In this document: positions 30,547-43,054 of the stretch, one piece after another
How positions within the stretch are numbered: the first letter of the stretch is position 1
Layout of the letters: each line of letters begins with the position of its first letter
Source: Anastatus disparis
Lineage: Eukaryota; Arthropoda; Insecta; Hymenoptera; Eupelmidae
Length of the DNA stretch: 64,000 nt
Assembly (NCBI GenBank): GCA_017163975.1
Contig: JAFFSR010000344.1
Location: 2,294,001 to 2,358,000 of the forward strand
Direction: 5' to 3'
Notes under the pieces: generated by a model
What the model was told of the DNA's origin: nothing
The model's database searches: none
What the model saw: the letters and a program-made list of their open reading frames with translations, nothing else
Position numbers and translations under genes: made by a program

Positions 30547-31797
30547 ATACATATGTGACAAACTTATGGTGGTTTATTTAAAGCAAATAAAAAGAATGGT
30601 TGACTTAAGGTTTACAAAATATTTACAACGAAGGCGGTATCGGATTAGAGCAAACATAAAAATATTTAACTTCTTAGATAAGAGTAAATGAAAATAAATA
30701 TTCTTTAACTGCTAAATAAAAGTGAAGATAAGGATTAGTACTCTGCACTGCCGTTAGGTGGCGCGATATGATCAGTAGCTAGCTGTAATAAATAAAACAA
30801 AAGAGAACGAACTAATTAATATTTATAAGTTATGAGATTTGATTGCGATCGGTAACGGTGAGAACTACTTTACCGGCAGTATGTAGTATGCGGGCCTTAA
30901 CGACGGACGGTATGACGGTTGTAAGGAACGCATATTTAATTCAGAGTTTGACTCCTCGTGAATTACTCGGTACAGGAAGACTCCATTTTAATCTTTATCC
31001 CTTGAGAGTGAAGGGAATATCGCATAAAGTTCAACTTCTCATATGCGAAGTCAGGAAAATTCTCTACTCTAAGTTTCCTCCTTGAGAGTAGAGAGAGAAA
31101 GCGCAGTATAAAGTTATCCCCCTCATATGCTGCAGGACGGGACCTGTGCTCGATGTTGCCAAAGAAAGAGAGAGAGAGAGGAAGTGTGTACAGTTTAAAC
31201 TACTAGTGCACGGAGATACAGGTAGGGTTAAGCCTCTGTAGTACATATAGTTCTACTCCTAGTATGTACTAGCAGATGCCAGGAATAAAAAATTAAACCG
31301 AACTGCAACACATATAGTTCTCCCCCTAGTATGTGTTAGCAGTAGGACGGTCAGGTAAGGTGTGTCTTGAGAGAGCCACGGCCGGTTCTCATATAGGCTG
31401 AGGCTCACTTTTCCCATTGCAAGAGAACACCTCGTAGCGGCTCAGTGGTTGTACTTGCCTATGACTAGCGCGCGAGAATTTAAAAATTCGACGCGTCGCA
31501 AGGTATAAGAAAAACATGAAATGCACATAATTTAGTTATTATTAGTTATTGCATGATTGATTCTTCAGTTACGATAACAAGTAAACCTTGAGAAATTTAA
31601 CGTACAATTTTAATTAATCTAATATAAAGTAACACAAAAGTTTTTGAAAGCTTCATTCTGCTAAAACAAATTAAAGTTAGTATCGCGTTTGAAGTAAAAA
31701 ACGTAAAAATACATTGAAAAACGTGAAATTAAACAGCAAAATTGAATCAGAAACTACTTGATATTCATTTCTAAACCTATTTGCCTTTGTTCTAATA
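30547..31797. other. Unrecognised stretch with a GC-richer block
   Basis: Bases 30840-31480 are GC-richer than the flanks and carry a direct repeat: CATATAGTTCTACTCCTAGT (about 31243) and CATATAGTTCTCCCCCTAGT (about 31311). An 80-codon frame at 30843-31085 needs a TTG start and shows no recognised domain. The block may be LTR or leader sequence of an unidentified retroelement; no terminal repeat was found. Confidence 0.35.
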
Positions 31798-32867
31798 TAT
31801 ACACTCCCGTTCACACGAAGTTGCCCACCATGATCAGTTGAGGTAAAATATAAAAAGTTTTACTGTTTCGTTGGAAAGCATATAAAAAAATTTTGAAAGG
31901 ATGGGTTTGAAAGGTTTTTTTAGTGCTCTTTCAAATGCTGATGGTTTGATTTAAGAATATCTATTTTTCAACTATATTTATAGAGCTAAAAGAAAGAGAA
32001 AATTTCAAAAATTTTTTGCTTATGTTTAACACTGGGCCAATTCTAGCAGAATTATTCTACGGTAACGTTATATTTCTCAAATTAAAGGTTTTTTAGTCCT
32101 CTTTCAAACGCTGTTCGGTTTTTTATGCTATGACAAACCGTTAAGAAGTTATAACGATTTTTCTTAAAAAATTAGCTTTTTCTCAGCTCGTCATATCTCG
32201 TAAGCATTACACCGTATTAAAAAATGTCAAAGAAAAAAAAGGTTCGTTTTCAGTAAAAGAATAAATATATAAAATTTTATAGCTCGAGATGGAAATTTTT
32301 TTTTTTTTAAACTTTTTTACCTAGATTTTAATAAAAAATCGACAAATGTTCCAAATGTAAAAAAAAAAATAATGATCGTGAACTATGCAACTTGATATAC
32401 ATATTTTTCACTTGAAAACGAACGTTTTTTTTTCTTTGACATTTTTTAATACGGTATAATGCTTACGAGATATAGCAAGCTGAAAAAAAGCTAATTTTTT
32501 CAGAAAAGTCGTTATAACTTCTTAACGATTTGTCATAGCATAAAAAACCGAACAGCGTTTGAAAGAGGGCTAAAAAGCCTTTAATTTGAGAGGTATAACG
32601 TCAACGTAGAATGATTCTGCTAGAATTGGCCCAGTGTTAAACATGAGCAAAAAATTTTTGAAATTTTTTCTTTCTTTTAGCTCTATAAATATAGTTGAAA
32701 AATAGATATTTTTAAATTAAACCATCAGCATTTGAAAGAGCTCTAAAAAATCTTTCAAACCCATATTTTCCAAATTTTTTTATACGCTTTCCAATGGTAC
32801 AGTAAAACTTTTTATATTTCACCTCGACTGATTAGTGTGGGCAACTTCGCATGAGCAAGTGTGTATA
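31798..32867. mobile_element. Palindromic foldback element, ~1.07 kb
   Basis: Left end TATACACTCCCGTTCACACG, right end (inverted) TATACACACTTGCTCATGCG, both continuing AAGTTGCCCAC. The arms pair inward over about 500 bp, for example CTGGGCCAATTCTAGCAGAA, AAACCGTTAAGAAGTTATAA, TTTTTTAATACGGTRTAATG. The loop is near 32330. There is no coding capacity. Confidence 0.85.
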
Positions 32868-33844
32868 AACAATATGTAAAAAAATTTTGAAGCAATGGAA
32901 CGTCCCTAGAGAAGTACCTGGATATAGGTGGAAAACGAAAATAATCAAAACCAACATGACTTTAAAATTGTATAACTGCAAAGTTTTTCAACCGATTCGA
33001 TCGTTTCAAAGCTTAAATTGTAGACTTTTTGGATACAAAAAAGTAGACTTCGTGAGATAGGATATATAGAAAAGAAAAGAAATAGCAACGTTTATAAAAT
33101 GCCAAAAAAATGGAAAATTTAAGCAAAACGAGGCATTTAGTTACTAACGGGCAATTTTCCAACGTTGAAATTACTTCGAATTGGAAAGAATACTTTAAAA
33201 GTACACACTAATACCTATCAAACGCGCCAAGCTGAATTAAAAAAGATTAATTTTTCGGATTATGGTATGCCATTGAAAAATAGCTAAAATAAGGCCGATA
33301 AAGGCCTTTTTTCAAATTAAAAAGGTAATTTCTCGGCGAGTTTTGCACCTAGAGAGTTGATTTTTTGCACAGATTACTAACTTTAATAGTACTAAAACAT
33401 ATCTCAAAACCAGCCAAATCGCTGACCCTCGTGCGCACACTTTATTAAAAAAGTATTTTTTCCTCCCTACATTATATAAGTAAGTCAATTAAATGAATTA
33501 AAAGTGATATCACAAATAGAAAAACAAATAAAAATTAATACACGTAATGAGTATAGATCAAAATATACTAAAAATCAGTCTCATATACCTATCAGTCCAA
33601 ATGAATTACATTAAAATCAAGCGTATAAAGACCGCAGTCAAGATTACAAAAAGAAAGTGTATAAGTATACAATAATATGTAAGTCATGCTAATAAAAATA
33701 AATTTATTTATTCTACAAATACTCACTCCACACTCACGTCAAGAAATACTCTCATACCTTAAATCTAAAAAAGGGACGTCACATAAATAAATAAATTAAC
33801 ACATATAATATAGTCCAAAAAAACTAAAACTTTCTAATCTAGGT
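32868..33844. other. No gene seen; probable 3' UTR of the following minus-strand non-LTR fragment
   Basis: AT-rich and without coding signal. The portion next to 33845 (about 33430-33844) is the expected position of the 3' UTR for the minus-strand retroelement fragment, but no tail repeat could be defined. Confidence 0.3.
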
Positions 33845-34160
33845 CGAGTAAATACCTCCTCAGAGCGGCTTGAAATCTGCTGAGCGATGGAAGATGTTTA
33901 ATATCAGCAGGTATGGAGTTCCGAAAATGCGCACCTTGTACTTGAAAGGAATTCCTCCCAGTCTCAGTGCGCATGAAAGGCACCGCAAGATTTTAAATCA
34001 TATCCCTAGTTGTCGCTCCAGGCATATATCTAGTGAAGAAACCCACTAGATATTCAGAAGTATTCATTTGTAAGATTTTGTACAGAAGTACAGCCATAAA
34101 ATACTGTCTCCACGAATCAGTACGCAGCCAACCCAAAGCATATCTATAGGTCAAAATATG
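33845..34160 (-). pseudogene. Non-LTR retrotransposon ORF2 C-terminal fragment (different family)
   Basis: The minus strand reads DHILTYRYALGWLRTDSWRQ, YFMAVLLYKILQMNTSEYL, FTRYMPGATTRDM, stop, NLAVPFMRTETGRNSFQVQG, AHFRNSIPADIKHLPSLSRF, QAALRRYLL. This is the common C-terminal module of CR1/L2/Jockey-type ORF2 proteins (LGWLP..., RTETGKNSFQVQGARLWNSL, FKAALRRYL). One stop is visible in about 105 codons; the RT domain is not present upstream. It is distinct in sequence from copies A-E and on the opposite strand. Confidence 0.75.
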
Positions 34161-34164
34161 ATCA

Positions 34165-34455
34165 CCCACACTGTAAAAAAGACCTGTTTAAAATTACGTC
34201 TTTGAGAGTAGTTAATTAAATTATCCTACTCTGAAAGCAGTAAAATTGTGAAAGATATAGTAAATTTACAAAATTGTATAGCGATTTTACTAATGCGTAA
34301 AATTAAAGATTATGATTTGTTACCACTGTAATAAAATTACAACGTCGCAGTAATTTTTATAGTCAGAGGTTAGAATTGATGCATGTACTAGTAATTTCAC
34401 AATCTGAATAGTGATATTACGATTTTTTAGTAATTTCAAGCAGGATAATTAATAG
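34165..34455. mobile_element. Possible CACTGTAAAA-type MITE
   Basis: Begins CACTGTAAAAAAGACC directly after the retroelement fragment and contains repeated AGTAATTT/AAATTACT and ACAATCTGAATAGTG-type words in both orientations. CACTGTAAAAA ends are frequent in insect MITEs. The right end was not identified. Confidence 0.3.
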
Positions 34456-34699
34456 AAATAGAAATAAAATTAGAATTAATTTATTTTTCATAATATTATA
34501 TTTAAATGATAAATAATGCTTACTTTTTGTAAAAAAATAAATGACATTTTATTATTACAGATCTTCTATCGATGCTCTTTTATCTTCATTTATTGATGTT
34601 TTCAGCTCTACAAATCCAATAATATTAAATTTTGGAAAAAATGAAAAAAATATAACATAACCAATTGAAATATTTGTTATTACCTACTAATACGATTGA

Positions 34700-36160
34700 T
34701 GGATAATTTTAAATAACTGTTAACTGTTCAAGTGTGGTTCCCTGAAATAAAATGTAAATTAGTGATTGATAAACAATTGAAAATATTGTAATAATGAAAA
34801 CAAAATGCATACATACTGATACACTTGTGAATAAATGATTGAAATCTTCATTAAAATGATTGAATATTGTTTTTATAGCCAAAATATTTTTCTTTTCATC
34901 TGAATGCGTATCATTTAAATTTATAAATTTTCTGGCTTCGCCGTAAGCTGATAATATTTTTACATCTTCAGTGATACTGTTTTTTAAATCTACTATACTT
35001 ATATTTGTGACTAATTCAAAATGTAAAAATAAAAAAAAAATTTTAATAAACAGGGCCATGTGTTCGAAATTTCTTGTGCATTAGGTTGCTTATCTATTCT
35101 ATTTAAAAAAGTCTTTGTAATGGGTATGAGTTCTTAAGGGCCAATGTACATTGATTTAGAGTACCTTCATCATTGAAGTCCATATCTACGAAATTAAAAA
35201 TAAATTCTTTTTGCTTATTAGCGAATTCTTCAGTAATATCTTCATTGAAAAATTCAGGCTGCCAATTTAAACAACCAACTTTCATATTATTAATATTTGT
35301 CAATTTTTTAAAAGGTATCGAGTTTGACTTAAATTGCTATGCATATCTGTTCTATTTAAATAAATATTTTTTTCTTTATTTTTGCTATTACATTGGCAAT
35401 TCCGTCACCCTGTCTTCTTCCATCTAGTCAACGATCTTCAAATGTATTGGGGTATGCATCTCTTAATTGTATAGCAATTTTTTTAAAAACAGACATCGGA
35501 ATCCTATTATTCACACAACGCATATCGTCAACAATTTTATTTTTCACGATCGATTTTGTTATACAATTATTACGTGATAAAGTTAATAGATTACTGTAAG
35601 GTATTTCCCATTCCAAATTTGTAATTTTCCCAATGCTCTGGTACTTCTGTAGCAATTATATTTGCGAGTATATTTGTTACTTTATCATTGCTTGATGAAT
35701 TTCCTAAATTATGATTGTCATCATGTATTTGCAAACTATTATACTATGTGTCCGTAGGTATAATTTCACACCTACATTGTTCTATTATTTTTGGTGTTGA
35801 ATTCAATTTGACGTTAAATTCGATAATATTTGTAGATATCTTACTTGAACTTTGCAGTGGTGCTTTTGTAGGACTTGTTTCATTATTACTTAAAATAGTG
35901 CTACTTGCTTTTTCACTTTTTTCTAGCCATTGTTAGCCTCTTTCAAATATCATTAAAACTTCAGAACTAAACAATATTAATATTTCATCTTCATCTATAG
36001 AAGAACCATTCTTTTCTAATACTACTTCCACGCCATCAACTTCTAATTTTTAGCTAGCTTTATACAATAAATCATTTATGATAAAGTCAAAATCTTTTAT
36101 TACTACTATAGCTTTTTTAGTCCTACATGGAGACCAAACTTTAAATGGACGTGATATCTA
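34700..36160 (-). pseudogene. Broken gene: CIDE-N domain followed by SAMD3-like region
   Basis: A polypyrimidine-AG acceptor (T-run then TTAG, minus strand, about 36160) precedes ISRPFKVWSPCRTKKAIVVI, then KLEVDGVEVVLEKNGSSI, DEDEILILFSSEVLMIFERG, stop, QWLE: the whole core of a CIDE-N domain (as in CAD/DFF40), with in-frame stops at the KAS-stop-KLE and ERG-stop-QW positions. Downstream are LLTLSRNNCITKSIVKNKIV, FKKIAIQLRDAYPNTFEDR, stop, DGRRQGDGIANVIAKIKKK, then MKVGCLNWQPEFFNEDITEE (35303-35103) and HFELVTNISIVDLKNSI (34990). The order resembles repeat-like 'SAMD3-like' proteins (RxAYP, GCINW, HFExLTG). No single reading frame survives. Confidence 0.55.
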
Positions 36161-36299
36161 AAAAAAAAAACGATATCAAATGATAAATGATAATATAAGT
36201 AAAAACTCTTGATATAATATGAAAAACAAATAATTTTTTAAATAAATAGAGAAAGAAATTGTTTTAAAATTGAAAAAATATTAAGAAAGGGTGAGTAGG

Positions 36300-39069
36300 T
36301 GCGTACATGCGTGTGTGGGTGTGCGTGGGTGTGTGTACGTATGCGTGTGTGTGTGTGGGTAGGTGTGTGTGTGTGTGTATCGGGGGTGGGGCGGGTTTGT
36401 GTGTGTGTGTGTGTGTGTAAATTCATTACGTCAATTAGATCTCGAAAACTACACAATGGATTTGCTTCAAATTTTGGATACAATTTATTTTTTTGTCCAA
36501 CTAGGCGGGAAGCTATTGGAAATTGGTTTTCTTACAATAGTTTTTTTTTTAGTCATTTTAAGAATTTTTAAATAATTTTCGATTTTTCTTCTTCTTGTAT
36601 CTTACGTAAATTACTCGAAGAATTTGCTTGAAAATTTTTATGGAACTGCCAAAAGAAGAAAAACTTTTAAAAACTGATTTTTTAGCGCACTTTTAATTTT
36701 AGAGCATTTCGAATATTTTTTTAAAAATTATTTTTTATTGTTTTCTCAGAGAGAAAGCATTGTATTGATAAAAAAAATTCTTTTCTATTTTTTCATTAAT
36801 TTGTACATATTTGGACTCAGGGAGTCGAAAAAAGTGGTTTTCAGAAAATGTCTGTATGTATGTGTGTGTGTGTGTGTCTGTATGATGTCAGTTAGTAAAT
36901 TGTATCTCGAAATTACTCGATGAATTTGCTTCAAAATTTGCATGGAAATTATTTGCGATTGCCCAAATGAAATAAATTTCTAAAAACTGATTTTCTTAGC
37001 TTAGTTTTAATTTTAGAGCATTTAGAAATTTTCGAAAAAAATGTTTATATTTATTTAGCTAATAAAATCTTAAAAATTACTCGATGGATTTACTTCAAAT
37101 TTTCCATACAATTCAATTTTTCGATCAAGCGGAAGCTATTGAGAATTGGTTTTCATAGCGTAATTTTAAATTTATAGCCATTTTAGTAATTTTTAAAAAA
37201 TTTCGATTTTTAATTTTTTTTGTATTTTATGTGAATTACTCGAAGAATTTGCTTGAAAATTTGTATGAAACTTATTTTTGACTGCCAAAAATAGAAAAAC
37301 TTTTGAAAACTTATTTTCTTAGCAGACATAATTTTAGAGCATTTTGAAAATTTTTTTAAACATTTTTATTTTTTATTTTTTTTTTATTCTACGAAAACCA
37401 TTCAATAGATTTGCTCCAAAATTTGTATGCAGGTGATTCACTACTGTCTGAAGAAAACAAGCGTTGAAAAACTAATTTTCTCAGAACAGTTTTAATTTTA
37501 GAGCATTTAAAAAATTTTCAAAAAAATTTTTATTCTTCTTCTATCTTCTATTTTGCGTAAACCATACTACAAATTTTCTCCAAAATTTTTATATAATCAA
37601 TTCGCTATTGTCTGAAAAAATTAACTTTCTCAAACTAATTTTTTCAGCGTGGTTACAATTTTAGAAAATTTTAAAGATTTTTAAAAAAATTTTGATTCTT
37701 CTCTTATTTTTTTATTTTACGTGAAGTACTCGATAGATTTGTTCTAAATTTTGCAGGGAAATTATTTGCGACTGCCAAAAGAAGGGAAATTTTCAAAAAT
37801 TGATTTTTATAGTATAGTTTTAATTTTAGAGCATTTTTAAAATTTTGAATATGTTATAAATTAAATGTTATTTATTTAGCCAATTAGATCTAGAAAATTA
37901 CTCGATGGATTTACTTCAAATTTTGCATACTATCTATGTTTTTGTATAAGTAGACTTCTTTTGATTTCTGATTTAACGCTTACCCTAACTCTTTTTATAC
38001 TTCCTCACTTCCCCTCTGTCGTCCTACTTCATATTGATCCTCATCTTTACCCTATGTTTATCTACCCTTGCCTCTCTCTTCCTATTTCCTAATCACTCTT
38101 TCACATTCACTAATTTTTCTTGAATAGAAATTGTATTTTACATTGAAATCACATTTTGAAAAATAAAATCAAATTACTCAAACTCAATGACCTCTATGAG
38201 AAAGCGTTGCGCCAAAGCACTTGGCAGCGTTTTTTTTCCATTTTACGAAAACCATTCGATAGATTTGCTCCAAAATTTGTATGCGAGTTATTTGCTACTG
38301 TTAGAAGAAAACAAGCGTCGGAAAACTAATTTTCTCAGTGCATTTTTAATTTGAGAGAATTTTAAAAATTTTCAAAATGATTTTTATTTTTCATTTAACT
38401 TCTATTTTGCGTAAACCATACTATTAATTTTCTTCAAAATTTTTATACAATCAATCCGCTATAGTCTAAAGAAAATAAGCTTTTGAAAACTAATTTTCTT
38501 AGCGTGGTTATGATTTTGGAAAATTTTAAAGATTATAAAAAAAATTTTGATTCTTTTCTTATTTTTTTTTATTTTACGTAGAGTACTCGATAGATTTGTT
38601 CTAAAATTTGCGGGGAAATTATTTGCGACTGCTAAAAGAAGGAAAATTTTCAAAAATTGATTTTTTTAGTGTAGTTCTGATTTTAGAGCATTTGAAAAAT
38701 TTTGAAAAAGAAATTTTGAAAAAAAATGTCATTTATTTAATTAATAAAATCTCCAAAATTACTCGATGGATTTGCTTCAAATTTTGCATACTACCTATTA
38801 TTTTGTATAAGTAGGCGGGAAGCTAATGAAAATCGGTTTTCATAGTTTAGTTTTTTTATAGAGCCATTTTAAGAATGATTTAAGAAAATTTAAGAAAAAT
38901 TTTCGATTTTTTATTTTATTTTGTATTTTACGTAAATTACTTGATAAATTTACTTTAAAATTTGCATGGGAATAATTTACAACTGCCAAAAGAAGGATGT
39001 CTTTTAAAAACCGATTTCCTTAGCGTAGTTTTATTTTAAAAAATGTTTAAAAATTAAAAAAAAATTTTT
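36300..39069 (+). mobile_element. HINE/Helentron-like element H1, split (36300-36739, 38230-39069, third part 50012-50346)
   Basis: (TG)n at 36303-36420 is followed by tandem ~165-bp degenerate units built on ACTCGATGGATTTGCTTCAA, TTTTCTTAGCGCAGTTTTAA and TTTTAGAGCATTTTGAAAAT. H2 is inserted at 36740, the array resumes at 38230, is cut again at 39069/39070 by LTR element L1, and ends at 50346 with CTCTATGAGAAGCATTGCAC and CAAAGCACTTAGCAGCG. The three parts sum to about 1.6 kb, the size of the intact copies. The usual 5' block is not visible before the (TG)n, so the 5' end is lost or diverged. Confidence 0.65.
36740..38229 (+). mobile_element. HINE/Helentron-like element H2, nested in H1
   Basis: 5' block GTTTTCTCAGAGAGAAAGC (36740), then GTCGAAAAAAGTGGTTTTCA, (TG)n (36860-36880), about seven degenerate ~165-bp units, and 3' end CTCTATGAGAAAGC (38192) with hairpin GCCAAAGCACTTGGC and terminal AGCG (38229). 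Both sides are T-rich H1 sequence. It is non-coding. Confidence 0.75.
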
Positions 39070-41485
39070 TGTTACGTTTTCACGTACATATGTTTATATT
39101 TGATTTTAAGGTTGTAACGGTTATTTTGCCCGTTGCAAAAAAAAGAATTAGCTTTTAATTAAATATTACTTTTTAGCTAAGTCTTTAAATTTAATTTTAT
39201 GCGAAGTCACTGAAACTATAAGAAATTTTACTAAATATTACACAGCGAACTCCGATTGTGCTAGCTAATCAATCCTATTGATAAACGACAAAGTCTTATG
39301 TGATATACTTGTCGCTTGCTGCACACACTGCGTCTCTCTCTCTCTCTCTTACCTGATCGAGAGACGCGTTGCCGGTAGCGCAGTTTTCCTTCGTGAGGCA
39401 GGTTCCAAAATACGTTATTTTAAAATATATGATATTACGTAACTAAATAATTTATAACTGCTCACAAGGACCGCGGAGGCGTCGGAGTAAGCAATGGTAA
39501 ATATATTTTTTATGTTATATATAGTCAGGCAATATAAATTAATTGAAAGCACGATTTGATAGAAAACAGAATTAATTTATTATAAGAAAAATATAGATAT
39601 AAAGATAAAATATGAACTAAACGATAATGAAATTAAACAATATAACAAAAGTAATGTACACGTCAAATGAGAGAGTGAGCAAAGGGAGGACGCGTCGCGA
39701 ACTAAATAGTACTCGCTTATGACGCCGATATGTTATATAACCGATAATACAATATACCCGAACAAGTATCTCTCGAGGAAGAGACACTTGGATATCCTAA
39801 GTATGCTTATACTCACAGTAACGCACTGGCCAGCTTACACTAATTACCTACGTGCACGTAGACGCTGCTCTCCCGTTACCTTAGCTTCTCCCCTGTACGT
39901 AACCAATACGTAGATGCTCTAGACTAGGTCGGTGGAAGACGTCTCTTTCCGATCCTTGAATTCCGCTGAGCTCTGCCAACGTGGTTGCCTTGGCATAGAT
40001 CGGTGGAATCCTATACTCGCCGATCAACGTATTTGCTGGCACTTAATGGCTGACCGCTAAGACGCACGAAAAGCGGTCAAGCAAAACTCTACAGAAAGAA
40101 TTTCTGAGAGTGGCAACTTGCAAATATAATATAATACGCAAGTCGGTATAAACTTACGACTTTTAATTAACGGCATGTCGGAGCTGCAGCAATCGAGTTT
40201 TGCTTTTTTTATTTTATCAATATCTTTTTAAATTCTTAAATTAAACAAATATAATGACTTGTCCGCACTAAAGCTATATTAATACAATAATTTTTGTTAA
40301 AATAAAAAATCATTTGGACTTGTTATTTTTTATGAGCTTAGATTGGAAATTAGATATCGAACTCGACAAATCTAACCTTGAAATACGATACATTGAAAGT
40401 TTTTATTATAACTTTATATGTATAATATTTTGGTGAATTTCTTGAGTTGTCCGCACTAGAGTTTAATCTTACAAATTTTTTCTTTGTAGCAAAGAAACTC
40501 GATTAAACGCATCATTTATTCATAAGTTAGGATTGGAAATATTATTAGAAAACGGACAGCTTCATCATGCTCTTAAGACAATGTCTCGCTCTATCAAATG
40601 CGAACTTAGTCTACCGTATTATATGACCACGTGGCGAAATTCTCTAATAAGCACAGCGCGGCTTAGGTTTCGTGCTAATGCAACGGTAGCCGGAAACTCT
40701 CTGAAGCGCCTCACGGCCGGCGAGCTTCTCTCTCGCGTGCCGGTTGTCAAGATACGCACTTCTTTACTCGTCTTAGACGAGATATATGACCGAGCGTTTA
40801 TCCTATTTTAATACCTAAGCGCGCAAGATTCAAACACGGTAGAATACCGTTACAAGGTAGTGGGTATTTTTTGTATCACGACTAGGCTTGATAATCCCAA
40901 TTAGTCAGTTTGCGCAAAGAATAAAATAAACAATTAATAATTATAGTATGAATATAAGTTTATTATACATTTGTTGAGAGAGAGATATCCTATACTGATT
41001 TTATATAGTCGCCTAATACATCCTTACTGCTTCCTTCTATCTGACGTAGTCTCCTCGTTCGCTAGGTGATTCTTGATTCTGACTGTTCTTCATGTCTCTA
41101 TTGATTGGTCTACTGACTAACTTCTCGTAGGATGTCTGGCTGTATTTATATCCGCCGAATTCATTGTTTTCACCTTCATATCCTCCTGGAATATTCTTAT
41201 TGCTTCGTTATAAGTTGCAACCTGCTGATCTATCTATCAGCAATTTCTGTGTTAGTCGCTATACTTTTTCCTTATACTTTATCTACTGGTCTCGGCATGT
41301 TGCTAGGTCGTCAGCACTTTTTCTGGGTCACGTTGTTGTTTGACGCTTCCAGTCAGGTTATTAACTTGATGATCTGCTTGTCAGCGTTTTTCGTCTTAAC
41401 TCGTCGATTCGTGTATTTATTGCATTCTTTGTATATTAATAATATTTCCTTACTAATTATTTTATAAAATATAGCATCTGTAAGA
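39070..41485 (-). repeat. L1 3' LTR, split by a nested insert
   Basis: The first 43 bp (TGTTACGTTTTCACG...AAGGT, 39070-39112) and the rest (40859-41485) are separated by the 1.74-kb insert. Removing it and one AGGT gives 670 bp, equal to the 5' LTR. Shared landmarks include GTATCACGACTAGGCTTGAT and GAGAGATATCCTATACTGAT. The end reads TGTAAGA where the younger copy has CGTAACA. Confidence 0.85.
39113..40854. mobile_element. Solo-LTR-like insert, 1742 bp, AGGT target duplication
   Basis: Starts TGTAACGG and ends CCGTTACA, perfect 8-bp inverted ends of TG...CA type. AGGT flanks both sides exactly (39109-39112 and 40855-40858), and the interrupted L1 LTR resumes right after. No internal direct repeat long enough for paired LTRs was seen and no pol gene fits, so a solo LTR of an unrelated family is the simplest reading. 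It contains (CT)n at 39332-39352 and a GC-richer middle. A 92-codon frame at 40533-40811 has no recognised domain. Confidence 0.75.
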
Positions 41486-42972
41486 CGTCTGAGGCCGTGG
41501 TATCGTCGTCCTCGACGGTTAATTCTCTTAAAATTTTTTTTTTTTTTTGTTCGAAAGCTTTATACAATAGGAGTTATCTAAGCTGATATATTGTGATATC
41601 AACGCTGTTAAATGTATGTTTTATTCTTGACTTCTCTGGATGAGATTTTCATTCTTTTTGATTATATGTACTCCTTAGGAACTGGATTGGTATTTGAAAA
41701 TATTCTTTAACAATCAATTACAAAGGGGCCCCCAACGACCGGAGACTTCTGATTCTTAATATAAATTTTAAGTCAGTTATTATTGTTATTACCTTAATTT
41801 TTCTTAGTTTATTAGTCGCTGTATGCCTGCAACATGTGCTGCGAGTAATTCTAATTCCTTTGATTATATTTCATTAAGTTTATTCGTTTGATTCTATGTC
41901 GTTAATTGTTTACGTTGGTTTTATATTATTTAATCCTTTGTTAAGTTTGGGAAAATTTTTAAAACAATCTGATTTTTCTTTTTATAACTAAAACCATTTT
42001 ATTAATTATTATGTGGTTTTATAGTAGATGTTTAGTTGCAAAATTACATAGGGTTGTATATTAACCTTTTTTAATATTCGCTGAGATAATTGATTAATAT
42101 TCATTAGTTAATTTTTTGTTATTGGGCCTGAAAGACTGTCTTTAATTAAGAGAGATCATTTTTCTATTCCTCATTGTGCGATGATTCGTTGCTTGCGCAC
42201 ACTACTATACAGTTTGTATATGTATCAAGTCTGTATAGGTATGAGTGCCTGATTGCGAGTGGTGGGAGCTCTCGCTGCTTGAAGCCTTTAGGCTGTATTG
42301 ATGTATATGTCTCCAAGTACGTGTGATTTCGACAACAAAGTTGTATTCTTTTCAATGTAGATCATATATGATGAGATAGGTATGATTTCGACAACAAAGT
42401 GTTGGTGCTATAGAAGCTCGGTACCCGTATTAGTGCATGCATGAAGATTTACTGTAAGGTGTTGGTATATGCATAAGGATTTACTGTAAGGTGTTGGTAA
42501 ATACATGTGAATGATTTAATAGCTTTATACTTATTTTCGTTTTTATATATTTTTAATGATAAGTTTAAACATTTCTATTTTGTTGTTGTTGTTATTAGTT
42601 ATTTGTTTGATTAATTACTGTATACTTTTATTGAGCGTTAAACGAATATAATTATTATGTAGATTTTAGATAATTTATTTAAATTATTGCTGTTAAATAT
42701 TGGTTATAATATGTAGATATATTTTTGATGATTTTGTACATATCTATATTTATATGCATTAAATTAGCATTTCTAGATAATTTTGTGTTTTTTAATATTT
42801 TTTTGTCAATATTTAATGCGCGTATTTTAAGGCTTCTTTACATTTATGCAAGTTTTTACGCTTTCTCATAGAGAAAGCATTGTAACAATAAAAAAATTTT
42901 TTTTCTATTTTTTCATTAATTTGTACATATTTAGACTCAGGGAGTCGAAAAAAGTGGTTTCCAGAAAATGTC

Positions 42973-43008
<36 letters not shown>

Positions 43009-43013
43009 CGTGC

Positions 43014-43054
<41 letters not shown>

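Noticed and set aside
34709..35059. Secreted or membrane protein suggested by a hydrophobic start (MALFIKIFFLFLHF)
   Set aside because: The frame continues the SAMD3-like similarity; the hydrophobic start arises from a poly-A/T indel region inside the broken gene.
36238..36923. His-Thr or Cys-Val-rich frames
   Set aside because: Translations of (TG)n microsatellites; the same applies at 42813-43186 and 57030-57215.
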